DNA of 7,151 bases from Desulfobacteraceae bacterium. GTDB lineage: Bacteria > Desulfobacterota > DSM-4660 > Desulfatiglandales > Desulfatiglandaceae. The DNA lies in contig CP070700.1 of the NCBI GenBank assembly GCA_020349865.1, forward strand, positions 3,629,267 to 3,636,417, read 5' to 3'. The translations under genes were made by a program, and so were the position numbers. The notes below the pieces were generated by a model. That model made no database searches, was not told the origin of the DNA, and worked only from the letters and a program-made list of their open reading frames with translations. The stretch's first letter is position 1; every line of letters begins with the position of its first letter. Shown piece by piece: positions 1-5,926 of this stretch.

Positions 1-47
1 GAGCGGCCACATATGCCTTGGAATACCTGGAAGGAATGATTAAGTAG
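1..47 (+). CDS. 3' end of an unidentified rightward gene (partial)
   Basis: From base 3 the frame reads AATYALEYLEGMIK and then a TAG stop at 45-47. The short peptide looks like an amphipathic C-terminal helix, but too little is present to name a family. If real, this gene converges on the CbiR-like gene, with 49 nt between the two stop codons. No convincing terminator is visible in that gap; only a 6-bp inverted match (TAGAAG near 45, CTTCTA near 83) is seen. Confidence is low because any short open frame could look like this. Confidence 0.3.
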   Translation, partial: AATYALEYLEGMIK

Positions 48-96
48 AAGAAGACAGCAATTCAAATTAGATCCCACAGGCCTTCTATTCTCCTAT

Positions 97-921
97 TCAT
101 GAAGAGAGTGTCTTGAGAACAATATCAATTGACTCCTCCAGATCTCGTGGACTGAACAGTTCCAAAAGCATTATCCCTTTAAAGGAACTCCTGATTAAAT
201 AATTCAACCATTTTTGCACACGCTTCTCAGGCAATACCGCGAGGCTCAAGTGTTCTTCATATCCTCTCACCCCATGGAGATGAATTACCCGTATGATATC
301 CAGATACTCTTCTATAGAACCAATTACCTGTTCCTGACCGAGCATAAGATGCCCCAGGTCCAGACAAAGCTCGCAAAGACCCTGCCTCTGGAAGGGCTCT
401 AAGAAAAACGGTGAATAATTAATATTTTCAACTAACAGTTGAATCCCATTCCCTATTCTTTCATGGAACATTTCCAAGGACTCCATGGCACGCTTGGTCC
501 ATTCACCCCAGCCTTGTGAATGGTAAGTGGTAAAATAAAGGCCGGGAACAGGCACCAGGGTAGGGGGGGTAAAAGGAATGTGAAGAATAAAGTAGAGAGG
601 ATTAATCTCCGCTGTCTTTAAACAGATCTCATTTAAAAGCCGGACCGATTCCTCCCGTTTTCCTTTTTCCGTGGATGCTATCTCTAAGGAGGCAGGCAGG
701 TGGACTGTGAAGGTCACGTTTTCCTGCTTACCTATATTTCTTAAAATTTCTATCTCATGGGATCCGGGAATATTGTTAAGGGATGGTGTGTGAAAGAGAA
801 GAATCTCAATATGATCAACCAGTCCTCTGAGGAGTCGGACATTATCTAAGAGATCTTCTCCAAAAATCATGGAGGTAGTGCCAATTTTAAAAGGCAATTG
901 GTCAAAGGCTTTTTTCCTCAT
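97..921 (-). CDS. cbiR: CbiR-like cobamide-remodelling phosphodiesterase (TIM barrel)
   Basis: The predicted 274-residue protein resembles CbiR, an AP-endonuclease-2-like TIM-barrel enzyme. CbiR hydrolyses the phosphoribosyl bond of the nucleotide loop in coenzyme B12, or its dephosphorylated form, so that the lower ligand can be replaced. Visible hallmarks are the N-terminal strand KIGTTSMIFG (about residues 12-21), IEILLF (38-43), VHLP with His74, LHIPF with His114, VEN with Glu165, CLDLGHL with Asp188 and His191, and IHLHG with His214 and His216. These acidic and histidine residues sit at barrel strand ends, where the metal site of this superfamily lies. An ATG at 963 would add 14 residues (MLCFFKSLYLTEWN) unlike the family. 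I chose the ATG at 919-921, which has a weak GGAA 6 nt upstream and starts just before the conserved domain. The gene diverges from the flavoprotein gene. The CobO gene 5 kb away supports a corrinoid role. A sugar-phosphate isomerase/epimerase of the same fold is the main alternative. Confidence 0.8.
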   Translation of the reverse strand: MRKKAFDQLPFKIGTTSMIFGEDLLDNVRLLRGLVDHIEILLFHTPSLNNIPGSHEIEILRNIGKQENVTFTVHLPASLEIASTEKGKREESVRLLNEICLKTAEINPLYFILHIPFTPPTLVPVPGLYFTTYHSQGWGEWTKRAMESLEMFHERIGNGIQLLVENINYSPFFLEPFQRQGLCELCLDLGHLMLGQEQVIGSIEEYLDIIRVIHLHGVRGYEEHLSLAVLPEKRVQKWLNYLIRSSFKGIMLLELFSPRDLEESIDIVLKTLSS

Positions 922-1281
922 ATTCCATTCCGTTAGATAAAGGCTTTTAAAAAAACATAACATATATATTTACCACTTCCAAGCAAGATGAAATACAATA
1001 ACAGGTCCTAAATTAAGAAAGTTAAAGGAAATCTTTCCCCATACAACAAATATATAATATACAAACCCCTGAGATTTAATAAAAGAGAAGGGGCTTTGAT
1101 TACAATAAGATTCTGCGATGACAAAATATTAAAGGAAAGCGGGTTTAAAAAACTGGTTCCAGAAACAGATAGTATTCTGCTAAAATAAACTGATCTTGAC
1201 AGATATTAATAAAGAAATGAATGAGCAGATCTAAGATTTGGTTGACTATGAATTAAAAAGCTAAGCAACGCGGAGAATAGA
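922..1281. other. AT-rich divergent intergenic region
   Basis: This spacer separates the leftward CbiR-like gene from the rightward flavoprotein gene and should hold both promoters. A consensus -35 TTGACA lies at 1196-1201, but no good -10 follows at 16-18 nt. CCCCT (1066-1070) and AGGGG (1089-1093) could pair across an 18-nt loop, which is too weak to call. I saw no B12 box (GCCACTG on either strand), so I do not call a cobalamin riboswitch. A frame open from 1012 to 1188 is listed separately as a doubtful small ORF. The flavoprotein ribosome binding site GGAG is at 1272-1275. Confidence 0.5.
1096..1188 (+). CDS. Doubtful 30-residue ORF, possible gene relic
   Basis: A TTG start preceded closely by GAGAAGGGG (1085-1093) opens a 30-residue frame starting MITIRFCDDKILKESGF and ending in DSILLK before TAA. 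The composition is protein-like, with a mixed charged and hydrophobic pattern and one Cys. The same frame is open back to 1012, so it could also be the tail of a decayed gene. I do not recognise it. It lies in an AT-rich spacer where chance frames are common, and the ribosome binding site is only 2 nt from the TTG, too close to be ideal. Confidence 0.15.
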   Translation: MITIRFCDDKILKESGFKKLVPETDSILLK

Positions 1282-2580
1282 ATGGTTGATCTATTTGAAT
1301 CAAGCGAAATGAACAGTATGATCCTATCCAATCGGTTTGTCAGGTCTGCAACCTGGGATGGGCTGGCAGCCGATGATGGGACCTGTACTACCAGAATGAT
1401 AGATCTAATGGTTAGGCTTGCAGAAGGGGGCGTGGGGATGATCATAACGGGCCATGCCTATGTTCATCCATACGGGCAGCACTCTCCCTGGCAGCTTGGC
1501 ATTTACAAGGACGAACTGATTCCAGGTCTACGGGCCATGACAGGGGCGGTCCATGATGGAGGCGGAAATATTGTTATCCAGCTTGGTTACGGGGGAGCCT
1601 ATCTCTCTAAATCCAGAGTTCGGAATATGAGCCTCCAGGATATCCGGGAGGTAGTCGAAAGCTTTGGTCAGGCCGCCATGAGGGCAAAAAATGCCGGATT
1701 CGACGGTGTCCAGATCTTTGCGGCCCATGGGTTCTTCCTCAGTCAGCTACTCTGTCCAAGGTATAATGATCGCACGGATGAATACGGCGGAGACATCCAG
1801 AACCGGGCCAGGGTTCTCATGGAGGTGCTTCAATCGGTCAGAAATGCCGTTGGTCAAGACTATCCGGTGCTGGTAAAACTCAACTGTCAGGACTTCGTGG
1901 AAAGGGGTCTCAGCCTGGAAGATGCCTTACAGGTTGGAGTTATGCTTGAAAAAGGGGGTATCGATGCTATTGAGTTAAGCGGCGGAATCCTTAATAACCC
2001 TAACTTGATGCGGAATGATATCAACTCTGAAAAGGATGAAGCCTATTTTCGGGATGAAGCCAGGGCCTTTAAGGCAAAGATCCAGGTCCCGCTCATTCTC
2101 GTTGGCGGGATAAGATCCCTTAATGTCGCGAAATGGCTCGCGGAAAACGGTATTGCAGACTACATTTCCATGTGCCGTCCTTTCATCCGGGAGCCAGACT
2201 TGATAAACCGCTGGAAGGCAGGTGATCCGGGAAAAGCCGCATGCATCTCATGCAATAACTGTGTTGAGCAAGTGAAGAAGGGTAGGGGAATATCATGCGT
2301 TCCATTGGAGAAGGCTGCTGCGGAGACATTTTTCCCTGAACTCTCCGAGGTGTTACCGGCCAGCCCTCCGCACCCCCCCGGGACGGAATATAAGATATCC
2401 ATCGGCCTTGAGGAATTGGAATCAGGTTTCTTCCCCGTCGTAAAGGTTCAGATGCTTTATAGCGGAGAAGTGTTGCAGAGGAGCCCCTCCTTTCCTTTAG
2501 GGACAGAGGATCACGATAAAGTAAACAAAACAATGAACGATCTTTTAAAAAAACACGCAGCCATTCACGCGAAAAAGTAA
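1282..2580 (+). CDS. Old Yellow Enzyme-family NADH:flavin oxidoreductase, atypical active site
   Basis: This 432-residue protein has an FMN-binding OYE-type TIM barrel over about residues 1-320 (COG1902 family). Visible family motifs are NRFVRSAT (17-24), GGVGMIITG (49-57), the Gln100-Leu strand end, RYNDRTDEYGG (160-170), VKLN (198-201), GGI (275-277) and SMCRPFIREPDL (296-307). The usual HxxH/NxY catalytic motif reads F146-A-A-H149-G-F151. The His and Tyr at the first and last positions are therefore replaced by Phe, and QLxH reads QLGY (Tyr103). Four cysteines follow the barrel at 321, 324, 327 and 339, resembling the [4Fe-4S] site of 2,4-dienoyl-CoA reductase. Residues from about 360 form an unrecognised extension. 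There is no C-terminal NAD(P)H/FAD-binding domain as in the long family members. Start: ATG with GGAG 6 nt upstream. The substrate is unknown; the fold is confident but the reaction is not. Confidence 0.85.
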   Translation: MVDLFESSEMNSMILSNRFVRSATWDGLAADDGTCTTRMIDLMVRLAEGGVGMIITGHAYVHPYGQHSPWQLGIYKDELIPGLRAMTGAVHDGGGNIVIQLGYGGAYLSKSRVRNMSLQDIREVVESFGQAAMRAKNAGFDGVQIFAAHGFFLSQLLCPRYNDRTDEYGGDIQNRARVLMEVLQSVRNAVGQDYPVLVKLNCQDFVERGLSLEDALQVGVMLEKGGIDAIELSGGILNNPNLMRNDINSEKDEAYFRDEARAFKAKIQVPLILVGGIRSLNVAKWLAENGIADYISMCRPFIREPDLINRWKAGDPGKAACISCNNCVEQVKKGRGISCVPLEKAAAETFFPELSEVLPASPPHPPGTEYKISIGLEELESGFFPVVKVQMLYSGEVLQRSPSFPLGTEDHDKVNKTMNDLLKKHAAIHAKK

Positions 2581-2628
2581 AAAATATGGTAACAATTTAG
2601 TTTTTTGAAAAAACCAACCGTGGATTGT

Positions 2629-2662
2629 AGGGCCATGGGGATCTCTTTTTCAAAAGCCGCAT
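2629..2662 (+). repeat. Left arm of inverted repeat
   Basis: These 34 nt pair with 2821-2856. The first mismatch outside is at 2628 and the first inside at 2663. The arm includes the NcoI-like CCATGG (2633-2638) and a CTTTTTC tract. Confidence 0.75.
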
Positions 2663-2820
2663 AAGCTGGCCTCATTACATGGAACGGCAGATTGGCATTG
2701 AAATTCAGCCCAGGACAGCCCCAGAAGGGAATCTTCATGAAAGAAGTCGCCCTCTCTGCCTGCTCAGCACCGCTGTTCATGGCCCAGGGGGCGTGCCACG
2801 AGCTTTGTATAATTTTTGTG

Positions 2821-2856
2821 ATGCGGCGCTTTTGAAAAAGAGATCCCCATGGCCCT
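2821..2856 (-). repeat. Right arm of inverted repeat
   Basis: These 36 nt are the reverse complement of 2629-2662 with an extra GC dinucleotide in the GCGGCGCTTTTG stretch. No other difference is seen, suggesting recent duplication, selection for pairing, or gene conversion between arms. Confidence 0.75.
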
Positions 2857-2981
2857 TCCTGCCCTATTTTTAAAGAATCAAAGTGTTACAAAATATGAAT
2901 AAACTTCCCCCCTGGTAGAAGACCTCCCCACTAATCCCAATCCAGGTCGCCCGTTATACGTTGAAAATCATCCGTTTTTTA

Positions 2982-3005
2982 TAAAAAAATCATCTTTTGG
3001 ATGAT
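2982..3005 (-). terminator. Leftward intrinsic-terminator-like hairpin
   Basis: Read on the minus strand, ATCATC-CAAAA-GATGAT (3005 down to 2989) forms a 6-bp stem with a 5-nt loop, followed by a run of seven T (2989 down to 2983, the first shared with the stem). The stem is AT-rich, so it would be weak. No leftward gene ends here; the only candidate transcript would start at the mirrored -10 box in the palindrome at 3029-3069. Confidence 0.3.
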
Positions 3006-3020
3006 AGATAGGATTTATTA

Positions 3021-3040
3021 TATAGTATACATTGTATAAT
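3021..3040 (+). promoter_or_regulatory. Probable promoter of the padR-led operon
   Basis: A perfect TATAAT lies at 3035-3040 inside the left arm of the palindrome, and a second -10-like TATAGT lies at 3021-3026. Neither has a good -35: TTGGAT at 2997-3002 is 18 nt from the TATAGT. With the perfect -10, transcription would start near 3047, leaving a leader of about 20 nt that contains only the AAGGAGG ribosome binding site. A weak -35 plus an operator over the -10 fits a repressed promoter. Confidence 0.45.
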
Positions 3041-3069
3041 AGCTGACTAAGGAGGCTATTATACAATGT
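3029..3069. promoter_or_regulatory. Perfect 15-bp inverted repeat over -10, RBS and start codon (putative PadR operator)
   Basis: ACATTGTATAATAGC (3029-3043) and its exact reverse complement GCTATTATACAATGT (3055-3069) flank an 11-nt spacer. The left arm holds a consensus -10 (TATAAT, 3035-3040). The spacer and first base of the right arm hold the ribosome binding site AAGGAGG (3049-3055), and the right arm holds the regulator's ATG (3066-3068). Known PadR proteins bind two-fold inverted repeats and often repress their own gene, so an autoregulatory operator is the natural reading. A nested TATAC-ATT-GTATA (3026-3038) may be a second half-operator. If transcription began upstream of 3029, the same repeat could form an RNA hairpin around the RBS. 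Confidence 0.7.
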
Positions 3070-3497
3070 CTAATAATTTCCAAGACTGCCCCTGTTCCGG
3101 TAAAAATATGAGCTATTTTACAGCCCCCTGGATCCTCTTGACACTATATAACCATGAAGGAATTCATGGTTATGAATTGAAAAAGGTTATTAAAGGCTAT
3201 ATGGAAGATTTGGGAATCTCCATGAATATTACAGGCTTATACCGTCATTTGAAACTCTTGGAGAAAAGAGGGGTCCTTTCTTCAGAATGGGATACCCCGA
3301 ATAAAGGGCCGGCGAAACGGCAATACTATCTGACGGAGAATGGAAAGGAATGTCTTTGGCATTGGGTGCAGACCCTGCATATTCAGGTTGAACTGATTTC
3401 CAGGTTTTTTGAAAAGGCCAAGGGCATTTTTCCCTCATCCCCCCTTCCACAGATACAAATTCAGGGTCTTGAACAACCCGAACAAAAATATTCTTAA
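3066..3497 (+). CDS. PadR-family transcriptional regulator with N-terminal Cys-Pro-Cys
   Basis: This 143-residue protein has a PadR-type winged helix over about residues 16-105. Visible motifs are APWILLTLYNHEGIHGYELK (helix 1 and the HGYEL signature), GLYRHLKLLEKRGVLSSEW (recognition helix and turn), and GPAKRQYYLTENGKECLWHW (wing and following helix). A C-terminal helix (about 105-122) would dimerise, as in short PadR-s1 type proteins. Before the domain lies DCPCSGKNM, with Cys8 and Cys10 in a CxC; this could be a redox or metal sensing site, which is inference. The start is fixed by AAGGAGG 10 nt upstream of the ATG. The gene leads a run with the GTPase, thioredoxin and channel genes, and its promoter carries a large palindrome, so it is probably the local repressor. 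The ligand is unknown. Confidence 0.85.
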   Translation: MSNNFQDCPCSGKNMSYFTAPWILLTLYNHEGIHGYELKKVIKGYMEDLGISMNITGLYRHLKLLEKRGVLSSEWDTPNKGPAKRQYYLTENGKECLWHWVQTLHIQVELISRFFEKAKGIFPSSPLPQIQIQGLEQPEQKYS

Positions 3498-3524
3498 GAT
3501 ATTTCCCCGACGGGAGGTGGCATA

Positions 3525-4670
3525 ATGGGTGTTCCCAAAAAATTAACGGTTGAAAAGCCGGTGAAATTAATCTTCGCAGGAGGTTTCCTCGGTTCAGGAA
3601 AAACGACGGCATTGGCGGCCCTTAGCAAAAGCCTGATCCGGCGGGGTATGCGCGTCGGGATAATTACCAATGACCAGAGCGAGAATCTTGTGGACACTGT
3701 TATCGTGAGACAGATGCTTAGTGACCTTGGTGTTCCTGTTGAAGAGGTGGTGGAAGGCTGTTTCTGTTGCAGGTTTGATGACCTGATTGATCATATGGAA
3801 AAGATCCTTGTCCATAAGCCGGACGCCCTGATGGGAGAGCCTGTAGGAAGTTGCACCGATTTTGTGGCTGCGGTCGCCAATCCCATCAAAATTCATTACA
3901 AGGACGCGTTCAGGTTTGCTCCCTTCTCCATTATGGTCGATCCGGATAGGGTGCGAGAACTCCTATTAGGAGAATCTCAGACATCCTTTCCCGAGGAGGT
4001 TTCTTACCTCTTTCAGAAGCAGATGGAAGAGGCGGACATCATCGTGCTCAACAAGACTGATCTCCTCACATTGCAAGAGAAAGACAGGCTCCTGTCTGCC
4101 ATAAGGGAAAAATTTCCGGAAAAGAACGTGGCGGGTGTTTCAGCTAAAGAGGGTGAAGGAATGAAGGAATGGTTGGAAGATCTCCTTTCAGGCAGACCTG
4201 GTGCGAATACGGTCCTGAGACAGATTGATTATGATCGATATGCAACAGCCGAGGCTGTTCTTGGTTGGCTGAATGCCGCCATTTCGATGACGGCACGTGA
4301 GCCGTTTGCTGTTAAAAAGCTTGCCTTTACACTTGCATCAGAACTACAGGAGACCTTCAAAAGCAGGAATTCGGAAATAGGGCACTTGAAGTTGGTAATA
4401 ACCAGTGCCGGAAAAACAACGTGGGCCAATGTTACGCACCTTTCCTCTAAACCCACTGTTAGCGGAGAAAATCTTGGCAAGCTGTCTCAGGGAACCCTTA
4501 TCCTCAACGCGCGGGTTCGTATGGAACCCGAGAATTTGGAATCTCTCGTACGAGACACACTCAACCAGATTTTTGAAGAGATTGGCATAGAGTCTGAGAT
4601 AGTGGATTTGCAATGTTTCAGCCCGGCATACCCGGAGCCTCCGCATATTATCCGGGAAACGGTGCAGTAA
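3525..4670 (+). CDS. COG0523 (CobW/P47K-like) G3E-family GTPase, putative metallochaperone
   Basis: This 381-residue protein is a G3E P-loop GTPase. Motifs are Walker A GFLGSGKTT (20-28), the metal-binding GCxCC motif EGCFCC (Cys79, Cys81, Cys82) typical of COG0523, a Walker-B-like LMGEPVGS (102-109), and the guanine-specificity NKTD (176-179). The region after about 230 does not show the His-rich loop of zinc-type members. COG0523 proteins deliver Zn, Co or other metals to target proteins, or support corrinoid enzymes (CobW is linked to cobalamin synthesis). Which metal applies cannot be read from the sequence. GGGAGGTG (3512-3519) is a strong ribosome binding site. The gene lies 27 nt after padR and 20 nt before the thioredoxin gene, so one transcript is likely. 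The nearby CobO and CbiR genes make a corrinoid or cobalt role plausible but unproven. Confidence 0.85.
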   Translation: MGVPKKLTVEKPVKLIFAGGFLGSGKTTALAALSKSLIRRGMRVGIITNDQSENLVDTVIVRQMLSDLGVPVEEVVEGCFCCRFDDLIDHMEKILVHKPDALMGEPVGSCTDFVAAVANPIKIHYKDAFRFAPFSIMVDPDRVRELLLGESQTSFPEEVSYLFQKQMEEADIIVLNKTDLLTLQEKDRLLSAIREKFPEKNVAGVSAKEGEGMKEWLEDLLSGRPGANTVLRQIDYDRYATAEAVLGWLNAAISMTAREPFAVKKLAFTLASELQETFKSRNSEIGHLKLVITSAGKTTWANVTHLSSKPTVSGENLGKLSQGTLILNARVRMEPENLESLVRDTLNQIFEEIGIESEIVDLQCFSPAYPEPPHIIRETVQ

Positions 4671-4690
4671 ATTAAGAAGGAGGTTGATCC

Positions 4691-4939
4691 TTGATTCGTA
4701 TAGAAGTGATAGGCCTTGAGCCTCCGTGCAAGAAGTGCAACGAGCTAATGGAAAATGCCAAAAAGGCTGCAGGAAAAGTTGGCATCGATGCCGAAGTGGT
4801 CAAACTCTGGATACTCTCTGATGAAGCACGTGAAAAGTATGGATTGCCCCTCAGCCCCGCCCTCACCATTGAGGGTGTCCTTGTGGCGCAGGGAAAGGTC
4901 TATAGTGTGGAAAGGATAATCAGCCTACTACAGGGGTGA
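4691..4939 (+). CDS. Small thioredoxin-fold redox protein (TM0996/MTH895-like)
   Basis: This 82-residue protein belongs to the minimal thioredoxin-like family (Pfam Thioredoxin_3 type). It starts with the strand IRIEVIGL and a redox site Cys13-Lys-Lys-Cys16 in PPCKKCNEL, followed by a helix, the strand AEVVKLW, and the cis-proline loop SPALTIEG (Pro56) that packs against the disulfide. It is predicted cytoplasmic, with no signal peptide. The start is TTG at 4691, backed by AAGGAGG (4677-4683) 7 nt upstream; no in-frame ATG fits. Family members often sit beside permeases and ArsR-type regulators in metalloid-related operons, or serve as thiol-disulfide partners of neighbouring enzymes. Here it lies between the metallochaperone GTPase and the channel, so it could keep GTPase or regulator cysteines reduced, or act on the transported solute. 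These roles are inference. Confidence 0.85.
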   Translation: MIRIEVIGLEPPCKKCNELMENAKKAAGKVGIDAEVVKLWILSDEAREKYGLPLSPALTIEGVLVAQGKVYSVERIISLLQG

Positions 4940-4952
4940 TTCGCCTGCGGGT

Positions 4953-5807
4953 ATGAAAGAGCGTGCAGCCATATATTTTGGTGAGTTCCTGGGTACGTTC
5001 CTGTTGGTGTTTATCGGAACTTCCGCTGTGGCAGTGGCCGTCCTTTTTAACGCCTTGATGGGCCTTGTGCAGGTAGCTGCCGTTTGGGGCCTGGGGGTGA
5101 CACTGGCCATTTATGCCACCCGGCATCTATCCTGTGCCCATCTGAATCCAGCCGTGTCCTTAGGAATGGTGCTTGCCGGCAGAATGCATCCCCTGCTTTT
5201 GCCGTACTGGGCATCCCAGCTCCTTGGCAGCATCGCTGCCGGCGCGACGGTGCTGCTTGTTTTTCACGGTAACATTGCCGGTTACGAGTCGGCTAATGCA
5301 ATCATTCGTGGAAGCCCGGAATCCATGCGTACCGCCATGATGTTTGGAGAATACTTCCCCAATCCCGGTGTTCCAATACCGTGGTTTAAGGTATCTATTG
5401 GCTCGGCCATGCTTGTGGAAGGGATTGGCACGTTTATACTTGTCCTGATGATCTTTTTGTTAACAGAAGGGTGTAATGTGGGGCGGCCAAGCGAGGGATC
5501 ATCCCCTATTTTTGTCGGTGGAACAGTCTCGGCCATAATCGCCATTACTGCTCCTTTGACGCAGGCAGGAATCAATCCGGCTCGTGATTTTGGCCCTCGG
5601 ATCATTTCCTTCCTGGCCGGCTGGGGCTCAATCGCTATCCCTGGTCCTAATGGCGGATTCTTTTGGGTTTACATCGCTGCCCCTCTACTTGGGGGTGCTG
5701 CTGCCGCAGCTTGTTTCCGGTTTATTATCGCACCTCTGATGTCCGCCCGAACTGACATGGTCATCTGCACCTGTGAATCCGACAACGGTGAGCGTTCAAA
5801 AGGTTAA
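4953..5807 (+). CDS. Aquaglyceroporin-like MIP channel
   Basis: This 284-residue inner-membrane channel of the MIP family has six hydrophobic segments and both half-helix NPA motifs: HLNPAVS (NPA at 65-67) and GINPARDFGPR (NPA at 208-210). The Asp after the second NPAR and the Trp at residue 45 (VWGLGVTLAIY) are features of glycerol facilitators. By hand alignment to E. coli GlpF, the selectivity filter is W45/I196/A205/R211 instead of W/G/F/R, so the pore differs from a classic glycerol channel. Substrates might be small neutral solutes such as glycerol, urea, methanol or arsenite, and the sequence does not decide. The C-terminal tail after about 264 is cytoplasmic and contains Cys272-Thr-Cys274. 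The ATG follows the thioredoxin stop by 13 nt; the RBS is weak (GCGGGT), suggesting translational coupling. Confidence 0.88.
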   Translation: MKERAAIYFGEFLGTFLLVFIGTSAVAVAVLFNALMGLVQVAAVWGLGVTLAIYATRHLSCAHLNPAVSLGMVLAGRMHPLLLPYWASQLLGSIAAGATVLLVFHGNIAGYESANAIIRGSPESMRTAMMFGEYFPNPGVPIPWFKVSIGSAMLVEGIGTFILVLMIFLLTEGCNVGRPSEGSSPIFVGGTVSAIIAITAPLTQAGINPARDFGPRIISFLAGWGSIAIPGPNGGFFWVYIAAPLLGGAAAAACFRFIIAPLMSARTDMVICTCESDNGERSKG

Positions 5808-5926
5808 ATCCACGATAGTTCATAGCGGATTAATCAAATAGAAGAAACACTAATCCCTTGCCAAATGTCCCAGTCCTGTTGTAGTTTTTCTCTCTAAAAA
5901 CTGACCTGCAAAACTTGGAGGCATGG
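5808..5926 (+). other. Leader between channel and CobO genes
   Basis: These 119 nt contain two weak inverted repeats: GGATTA (5827-5832) with TAATCC (5851-5856), and AGTTTTT-CTCTCT-AAAAACT (5883-5902). Neither has the GC content or T-tract of a clear terminator. I find no B12 box, so this is not a recognisable cobalamin riboswitch. The spacing allows a separate promoter for the CobO gene, but none is evident. Confidence 0.4.
5917..5921 (+). promoter_or_regulatory. Ribosome binding site that sets the CobO start
   Basis: GGAGG lies 5 nt before the ATG at 5927. An upstream in-frame TTG at 5915 overlaps this site and has no RBS of its own, so 5927 is preferred (GTG at 5930 is a third option). 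Confidence 0.6.

Larger units (their letters stand above)
2629..2856. repeat. 228-bp MITE-like element with long terminal inverted arms
   Basis: The left arm (2629-2662) is the reverse complement of the right arm (2821-2856) over its whole length, except for a 2-nt GC insertion in the right arm near 2828. Both arms contain GGGGATCTCTTTTTC or its complement and a GCCGCAT/ATGCGGC end. The interior of about 158 bp encodes no recognisable protein. Size and structure fit a miniature inverted-repeat element or an intergenic palindromic repeat. I see no clear target-site duplication: the flanks are GATTGT on the left and TCCTGC on the right. If transcribed, the arms would form a hairpin of more than 30 bp. 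A multi-copy origin cannot be shown from one copy. Confidence 0.6.
2581..3028. other. Non-coding region carrying an inverted-repeat element
   Basis: No credible gene fits here; the small frames on both strands run through the inverted-repeat element or are AT-rich. Contents are a short A/T palindrome (GTTTTTTGAAAAAAC, 2600-2614), the 228-bp element at 2629-2856, a featureless stretch at about 2857-2960, and a leftward terminator-like hairpin at 2982-3005. No strong terminator is seen directly after the flavoprotein gene, unless the paired arms of the element act as one. Confidence 0.6.

Noticed and set aside
922..963. Longer start for the CbiR-like protein (ATG at 961-963)
   Set aside because: The extra 14 residues do not match the family, and the GGAAG upstream is too far from that ATG.
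2600..2614. GTTTTTTGAAAAAAC as terminator of the flavoprotein gene
   Set aside because: All-A/T arms with a one-base centre cannot form a stable RNA hairpin with a usable loop.
2565..2780. 71-residue minus-strand frame through the inverted-repeat element
   Set aside because: It reads straight through the left arm and overlaps the end of the flavoprotein gene; no domain or RBS supports it.
2679..2873. 64-residue plus-strand frame inside the element
   Set aside because: It runs through the right arm, has no recognisable motif and no Shine-Dalgarno sequence.
2629..3069. CRISPR array or phage/plasmid origin in the repeat-rich spacer
   Set aside because: Only one pair of inverted arms and one operator palindrome are present; there are no evenly spaced direct repeats and no iterons.
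5808..5926. Cobalamin riboswitch before the CobO gene
   Set aside because: No B12 box or its flanking conserved stems can be found in the 119-nt leader or in the cbiR upstream region.
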